Of a stretch of 64,000 nucleotides of DNA, positions 58,797 to 64,000 are shown in pieces (the stretch's first letter is position 1; each line of letters begins with the position of its first letter). A program made the translations under genes and the position numbers. The stretch is from Mariannaea sp. PMI_226 (lineage: Eukaryota; Ascomycota; Sordariomycetes; Hypocreales; Nectriaceae), in assembly GCA_024336345.1 (NCBI GenBank), contig JANFOG010000001.1, positions 4,650,001-4,714,000 on the forward strand, given 5' to 3'. The notes below the pieces were generated by a model. It ran no database searches. It was not told the DNA's origin and worked only from the letters and a program-made list of their open reading frames with translations.

Positions 58797-60379
58797 TCAT
58801 GGGTTTTCTCTCTCCCAGGGAATTTGCACGCCAAAGTCATCAGCAATTCTCATAGCAGACACAACACATCCCTCCAGCAGAACCATCCCGTCCCAGCACC
58901 ATGCGCCAGCCAACCAAACGTTATCCTCTCCGTTGACCCATCCAGCTCTGCCAGCCTCGGTGGTGAGTTCGGCCGATGTCCCCATAATCTCCTCAACCAC
59001 CGCTCGACTCTCTGCTGTTCGCAATGTTCTGGTAAACCAAGCAGTTTGCAATGATCGCTTCATCTCCGCAGCCCCATCAAGCGGGCAAGTGCTCACGACG
59101 ACCCCGGTGGGCATAGTATGCAAGGCCTCCGTCCGAGACCCCGTCGCCTCAGAGAACCGCGTCCGCAGTGTGATAACCTGGGGAGGGAAGCTCTCTTCCA
59201 GATGATGGGAACACGCCAATCGTTCGACCGTCTCGACATTTTCAAGCTTCAAAGTTTCGCGTTCGCCCTTGTCTGTTTCTGGGCACAAAACAGAGCTTTC
59301 AACTCGAACGGTGGGAATCCGTCGTAAAGCCGATCTCAGTGGATCAAAGATGCTGCCTGCAACATCGGGTGACACAGCGAGAATGACACGATCAAAGGTC
59401 TGCTCGACGACCTGCGACGACGCCTCTCCTTTCGACTGCCATCGAATCGCGACCCCTGATTGATTGGCTTTGGGCGCAACCACCTCCACAACTCGGGCAT
59501 TGAGTCGAATATCTTGAAGCCCCTCGACCAACTTTCCTTGCACTTGTCTGACCCCGCCACAGACAGTGTAGTGCTGTTGCCAAGTGGACAGTTTCTTATA
59601 GTTCACTACATCACTTGCAGGGAAGGCCAGCAATTCGTCATGGGAACAGGTCGAAACGCTGCTCATGAGCGGAAGCAGGTAATGCGACACATATCGGCGT
59701 GGAATCTGTATCCGCTCGAGGTACTCGGCAAATGATTCGCTTGACTTGCCCTTGGATGACGGGGTGATCATAAAGCAAGCCATGGAGAACCAGAAATAGC
59801 ACACAATCAAGTATACAACCTCAGCGATATGGGACAAGATACTTCGGGTGCCGGGCCACGGTGGGAGCATTTGGTGCATGTTTGAGGCGTGGACAAAGTA
59901 CGTCCCTGACGTTGCGCCAACATACCCTCGGCCGCTGTTTGCGCTATCGGTCTTGTTTGTCGATGTGTCACTTATCGAGAAGGCCTTTGCGAATACAAAG
60001 AGGAAGCGAACGGGGTGTAGGGGGATGCGCAAATAATGGTACATGCGCAAAACGTTGGCGTAGTAGCCCCCAGCCAGGGCACGCATGGGCAGGTCGATTC
60101 GTTCGGCGACATTGGTTTTATCGTTCTTCACAGCAATGGAAGCCGAGTCAAAGGAGAGGCTGTCGGCCTGCGCAAGTGAAGGGTCAGTTCTGGTTACGCC
60201 CACATACCCTAGCTTCTGACAGGATGATCACTAACTTGTTCAAACAGGGTGACAGCATACTGCTTCTTATCGTCATTATGGAGCAGATAAGCAGTTGTTA
60301 AGCCAGCAAGGCCTGTTCCAATGATGGCAACATTGGCTCGATGAGAGTCGTGAACCGGCAGAGTCTCCGTCGTGGCCAT
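58797..60379 (-). CDS. FAD-dependent oxidoreductase, COG2907-like (504 aa)
   Basis: Exons 60379-60236 and 60167-58797 on the minus strand. The 68-bp intron has donor GTTAGT and acceptor GCGCAG, phase 0. The N-terminus has a dinucleotide-binding fold VAIIGTGLAGLTTAYLL (GxGxxG at 21-26) with the ribose-binding Glu at about 47 (LFEQ). The interior matches the COG2907 type of amine-oxidase-like flavoprotein: YLERIQIPRRYVSHYLLPLMSS, ELLAFPASDVVNY, CGGVRQVQGKLVEGL and FDRVILAVSPDVA. The C-terminal FAD motif is NVWLAGAWCWDGMVLLEGCVVSAMRIADDFG. A hydrophobic stretch (VVYLIVCYFWFSMACFMI) suggests membrane association. In bacteria COG2907 proteins often lie beside CFA-synthase-like methyltransferases, as here. 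The reaction, presumably oxidation or desaturation of a lipid, is inferred. Confidence 0.83.
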
Positions 60380-61686
60380 AGTTGAGAGTTGACAGAAGAT
60401 AGAGGCAGTCTCTCCTGCTCAACTACGGCAATGCGAAGAAGTTCGCGTCATGGGTTTCATACTTCCCAACAACTCCTTCAGGATCAGCTTTGTCTTATGC
60501 AAGTGGACGAGATCTGTGGAGTCACATTCTCGTGCCACCAACCCCTGGCTCTTTTTTTTTCTCCTCTTGGTGGCCTTTTCCCATCACCCATGCCGAGGTG
60601 CTATGAAAATTAATTGACTACGGTCAAATTGTCACTGGTGCACATGGCGAGGACCCTAAAACTGCTGAATTTGCGGCACTAAACATTCTAGGCGCGGCCT
60701 TAACGACTGGTTTCGGCGTGTTGAGCGGAGACGGGCAGTGCTTTGGCTGTTTATTCTCGTCACACGGTATGGAGTATGTAGCGGTACTTTGGTCTCTTGC
60801 GATGACCATGAAGCATCGCGCAGCTGACAGTTCGGCCGCGTCGCTTTCAATTATGCTTAACAAACTGGCAAGGTTCATTTATTGATGACGAGATATTCCG
60901 AGCGCATGGCTGCTAGCTTCTCAATGGATGATTGGGATTTGGCCACTGTGGTCTCGGAGCGGGCCGACCTCAGCCGATGCATGATACCCTTAAAAACTGT
61001 GCGTGCTAACGACAAGTAACGACAAGGGATATGTCATCTTGACGAGCTTCTTCAGCAAACCGAAGATCCAAAGGTCCCACTCGGGATATGTGAATCAAAT
61101 ATTGGCACTACGGAGCAAGTACCGAGAGCAGAGACCATCTTTGACGGCTTTAGTGGTGGAGGAGAAGGAGGAGGGAGGAGGTGGTGGAATTATACTTGCG
61201 CGCCTTGTGACGAGCACTTCATAATGTTGTTTTGCCCTTCAATCGCTACCGAAACCTCGCAGCACCGTTTCGGATGATTATCGCATCGGAGCAACCTTGG
61301 ACGGGGTCGGGTTTTCATTCGAGCCGGCCGCTTGATTTCTAGCCGGCTTCTTCAAGCTCCAATCGAAAACGAGTCAAGGGTGTATGGTTGTACCCACGTA
61401 GTTCGGCAATATCACGTTCACGCCTAATTCCTGAATTTCTAGATATACCCGTTCCAGCACGGCATATTGATCAACTGAGAAAAAGACCGTTGTTTTACTC
61501 TATCTGTTTTTCTGAACGATTCGCCTTGTTTTTTTTGTTTTTTTTTTTCAATTTCCCAGCACTCGCTCTTTTTTTCTCCTTGATGCTGTTTCTAATTGTT
61601 TAAAGCCGAACCGTGGCCTAATAATTCCGTGGCGCGTCTCTTACGTTTGTGTCACAATGCTATTCTCACTGTTACGGCTGCCACCA
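60380..61686. other. Intergenic region, no gene seen
   Basis: About 1.3 kb. The left part is the promoter of the FAD oxidoreductase gene; the right part is the 3' side of the zinc-finger microprotein gene and has T-rich tracts near 61520-61580. Frames are short and featureless. Confidence 0.6.
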
Positions 61687-61869
61687 CTACTTTTTATCTT
61701 TGCCTTTCTTCTTCTTTTCTCGCTTCTTTTTCACATCTTCTTCGGTGATTACCATGAAGTCAGTGCCCCAGCGGCAGCCGCAGTGAAGACATGCGGACGC
61801 GCCAATGGGGTTCTGGTGCTTTCCTTTACACATCGGATTGGGACAGGTCCATCCTACGGCGTCAGACAT
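61687..61869 (-). CDS. RanBP2-type zinc-finger microprotein (60 aa)
   Basis: A complete 60-codon frame on the minus strand, ATG 61869 to TAG 61687. The sequence GWTCPNPMCKGKHQNPIGAS followed by ACLHCGC places four cysteines at 9, 14, 27 and 30 (C-x4-C-x12-C-x2-C). Trp7 precedes the first Cys, and Asn20 lies between the pairs. This matches the RanBP2-type zinc-finger pattern W-x-C-x(2-4)-C-...-N-x6-C-x2-C with slightly longer spacing. The tail is strongly basic (VKKKREKKKKGKDKK), as in proteins that bind RNA or locate to the nucleus. RanBP2 fingers bind ubiquitin or single-stranded RNA; which applies here is unknown. It is too ordered to be a chance frame, but its small size means expression should be confirmed. 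Confidence 0.7.
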   Translation of the reverse strand: MSDAVGWTCPNPMCKGKHQNPIGASACLHCGCRWGTDFMVITEEDVKKKREKKKKGKDKK

Positions 61870-62551
61870 GCTGGCGGTTTGCTCAGAAATTTGTTGGGAG
61901 TAGTTCTATTCTGATTATTCGAGTTTGACGCGGGGAAGAAGAAGAAGACTAGTTCATGTGGATGTTCTATGGACTCGAAATAGTCGAGGCCTTTATAGTT
62001 GAAATAACAGCTCTTCAGTAGGGCTCGTCATTGAACAATTCGAGGATTTAATTCAGTGTTCCTCTGAGTTCTTGATGGTAATATGGGTAAACAAAGCCTG
62101 TGAGTAAGAGATATAGCGTTGAGCTGTCATTCTTCAGTGTATAATATTGACGTCCAAATTGAAGCAATTCCTGGCCTGCCACGGCAAAGATGGCTCAATA
62201 GAAGCATCATTTCACAGGCAAGAGCATCAAGAATCATGCTTAAATCATGCTATAAATGAAATCTGTCACAGCAGTTACAGGATAAACAGCTGCCATTTAT
62301 GCGAAAGGGGAGTTTTGCCTGTTATTAGCACCTTATTCATAAAGGCAGTTTTCAGAGGTACTTCAATAGTCTATTGTCATAATTAGCTTCAAGTCTACTC
62401 TGATCATGCTTTAGAATGTGTTCATATTGCTAATCATACAGTTATTAGTATTATTATCCATGTCATCATAAACCCTACCCAGGGTATTATAGTTTGTTGC
62501 ACCTCCCTGTCCTCCTTTACCGTCCTTCTATTTTCCCCCCATTTTCCTGAA
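61870..62551. other. Intergenic region, AT-rich
   Basis: About 680 bases between the zinc-finger gene's promoter side and the 3' end of the GH47 gene. It is AT-rich and holds nothing I can name. Confidence 0.6.
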
Positions 62552-64000
62552 TTACACTGGCCTTTTTAAAGGATGTGCCTCCGTGTTGAAAACATATTTA
62601 TCCAAGCTTATGAGATCTGGTTCGCTAAACGTCAAGTAAAAGTATTTCAACGTCTCTCCCATCCAAAACGACTCCATGGAGTCCGCCATGTCAGGCTCCT
62701 CGTTGGGGTCCGTCACGTCCAACACTGCAGTGTTTGCGAGATCCGTCTTGGTCACCCTGTCGATAGCCTGGAACATGTCCCACGCCGAGTCGACAAGGTC
62801 TTCACGCCCTGTCACACGGTACAAGGTGAAAACGCTCTCAATGGCTTCGGGGCGGAGCAGGTACCGCCTATCGGTGATAGCGACGAAGCCCTCTGGCAAG
62901 TGCAGCTCCTCAATCAAAGCGTCGGCGTCGGCTGCGGATTCCTTATGTCGGTCGAGGACGGCCTGCTTCCAACGCGTCTCGTCCCACGAGCACATCTTTG
63001 AGTTGCATGGAAGCATGTAGAACGTTTCGGGCATAATTCCATGAGGGAGCGCCTTGTAGGCGTACACACAGCCGTCAGTAAGCTTCTTCCCAGTCTCCAC
63101 GTCTTGGGGCCGATCAAATAGTCTCCCCGCCAGTGCCATGGTACCGCCCAAGTAGCACGCAAGATGCTGGCCCTGCGCCTCGAGTTTGACGGTAACATTC
63201 GAGAATTTTCCGTTGGTGCGGGCCGTTCCGGAGATGAGAATGTCCTCGTTTGTGGGTGTCATAGGTCGGAAGAGGAGGTGCCGCACAGAGGTGTTGATGG
63301 CCTTCTCGTACATGGTTTGATAGGTTGGCCGTTGGCCTCCAAGAAGAGCAGCCATTTTGGGTAGATACTCATAGGCTGAATCAGCCATGGCGCCGAGGGT
63401 GAAGATAGATCCCGAATTGAAAATGGCCTCCTTCGCATTGACCATGATGGGCCACAGACCAGGCAGCTCAGTCGAATCCTGCTGCTTGGCCATGAGATCC
63501 GCGACACGCTGCACAGCGTCGAACCACTTCGAGTCCCCCGTGAGCTGTGACAGACGCGTAAACTCAAGCGACATGCTGGCAATCTCGGCCAGCAAGGTAC
63601 CAGCCAAAGCTTCTTGCTTTTCCCGCCGACGAGCGGCGTGGATTCTCCAGCGGGAAACGGGCATACGGTTGGGCGTGTCGTAGGCCTTGTACAGCATGTC
63701 CCCTACCTGCGTGGCCTTGCGCATTAATCGAGGGTCGCCGCTGAGATCAAAGGCGGCGAGAAACGCACCCAAGTAGCGAATGGCTGTCTCGAACGTGTTA
63801 ATCTCCTCCATTTTGGTAACAGTAAAGTCAATGGATTCCACGGCATTGACCGCCTCGTCAAATTCGGTCTTCAGGTCCATAATCCACAGCGTGTCGAGAG
63901 AGTCGACCAGCGTCGCGGCCCAGCCGCCAAACGGGTTCCGAATGCCGCCGTTGATGGGGGAGAGCTCGTCGGCCATCCAGGCATGGCCGCGGTAGGCTTT
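62552..64000 (-). CDS. Glycoside hydrolase family 47 alpha-1,2-mannosidase, C-terminal part (5' end outside window)
   Basis: The frame runs from the stop at 62552 to the window edge. Reading upstream of the first in-window ATG (63976) gives KAYRGHAWMADELSP, which is in-frame family sequence, so the gene is 5'-partial, with 482 residues visible. Conserved GH47 blocks are present: TLVDSLDTLWIM, FETAIRYLG (Glu corresponding to the catalytic acid), ADSAYEYLPK (Asp), LRPEAIESVFTLYRVTG (Glu), and the C-terminal FNTEAHP with the calcium-binding Thr. GH47 enzymes remove alpha-1,2-linked mannose from N-glycans in the ER or Golgi, or act outside the cell. The N-terminal signal or anchor that would tell these apart is not in the window. 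No frame break is seen. Confidence 0.92.
   Translation of the reverse strand, partial: KAYRGHAWMADELSPINGGIRNPFGGWAATLVDSLDTLWIMDLKTEFDEAVNAVESIDFTVTKMEEINTFETAIRYLGAFLAAFDLSGDPRLMRKATQVGDMLYKAYDTPNRMPVSRWRIHAARRREKQEALAGTLLAEIASMSLEFTRLSQLTGDSKWFDAVQRVADLMAKQQDSTELPGLWPIMVNAKEAIFNSGSIFTLGAMADSAYEYLPKMAALLGGQRPTYQTMYEKAINTSVRHLLFRPMTPTNEDILISGTARTNGKFSNVTVKLEAQGQHLACYLGGTMALAGRLFDRPQDVETGKKLTDGCVYAYKALPHGIMPETFYMLPCNSKMCSWDETRWKQAVLDRHKESAADADALIEELHLPEGFVAITDRRYLLRPEAIESVFTLYRVTGREDLVDSAWDMFQAIDRVTKTDLANTAVLDVTDPNEEPDMADSMESFWMGETLKYFYLTFSEPDLISLDKYVFNTEAHPLKRPV

Overview
The window looks like nuclear chromosomal DNA of a filamentous ascomycete (Pezizomycotina, probably a Sordariomycete of the Hypocreales kind). 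The genes have short introns (about 54-217 bp) with GTAAGT/GTATGT/GTACGT donors, CTAAC-like branch points and CAG/TAG acceptors. Leaders are pyrimidine- or CA-rich and the intergenic spaces are long. There are no operons, CRISPR arrays, rRNA genes or intact transposons that I can support. The species assignment is inference from gene style only.

Layout. 1-2046 (+) is the 3' part of EMC1, the large subunit of the ER membrane protein complex. After a 4.6 kb gene-free stretch comes a small secreted six-cysteine protein (6686-6990, +). Next is a two-exon calcineurin-like/5'-nucleotidase-type phosphoesterase (7954-9828, -), then a small three-exon gene that I reconstruct from matching splice sites (11925-12508, +, unknown function). 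An SLC35F-type transporter (15048-16355, +) converges on a PNPOx-type flavoprotein (16724-17401, -). A fungal-specific multi-pass membrane protein (18966-21221, -) and an AhpC/TSA_2 thioredoxin-fold protein (24289-25217, -) follow.

A gene-poor block of 8.5 kb (25.2-33.7 kb) leads to a four-exon Cid1-type nucleotidyltransferase, i.e. a non-canonical poly(A)/poly(U) polymerase (33716-37774, +). Then come an MDR-type quinone reductase-like protein (39257-40219, +), a BTB/POZ plus F-box-like protein (43414-46577, +), and a five-exon Asn-rich disordered protein (48936-50644, -). Another gene-poor block (50.6-57.3 kb) precedes a tandem pair on the minus strand: a membrane-anchored CFA/Erg6-type SAM methyltransferase (57320-58427) and a COG2907-like FAD oxidoreductase (58797-60379). 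The right end holds a 60-residue RanBP2-type zinc-finger microprotein (61687-61869, -) and the 3' part of a GH47 alpha-mannosidase (62552 to beyond 64000, -).

How the genes relate. Most are housekeeping or single-function genes without obvious co-operation. EMC1 and the GH47 mannosidase both act in ER/Golgi protein biogenesis but lie 60 kb apart. The one pair that reads like a functional module is the FAD oxidoreductase plus methyltransferase: in bacteria the same two families co-occur in loci for modified membrane fatty acids. I regard this pair as the best candidate for an under-described system. Intergenic DNA carries several short tandem repeats, a run of 29 C, and clusters of the palindrome AGGTACCT. 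Exon coordinates were derived by hand from reading-frame continuity and splice consensus; no homology search was run.
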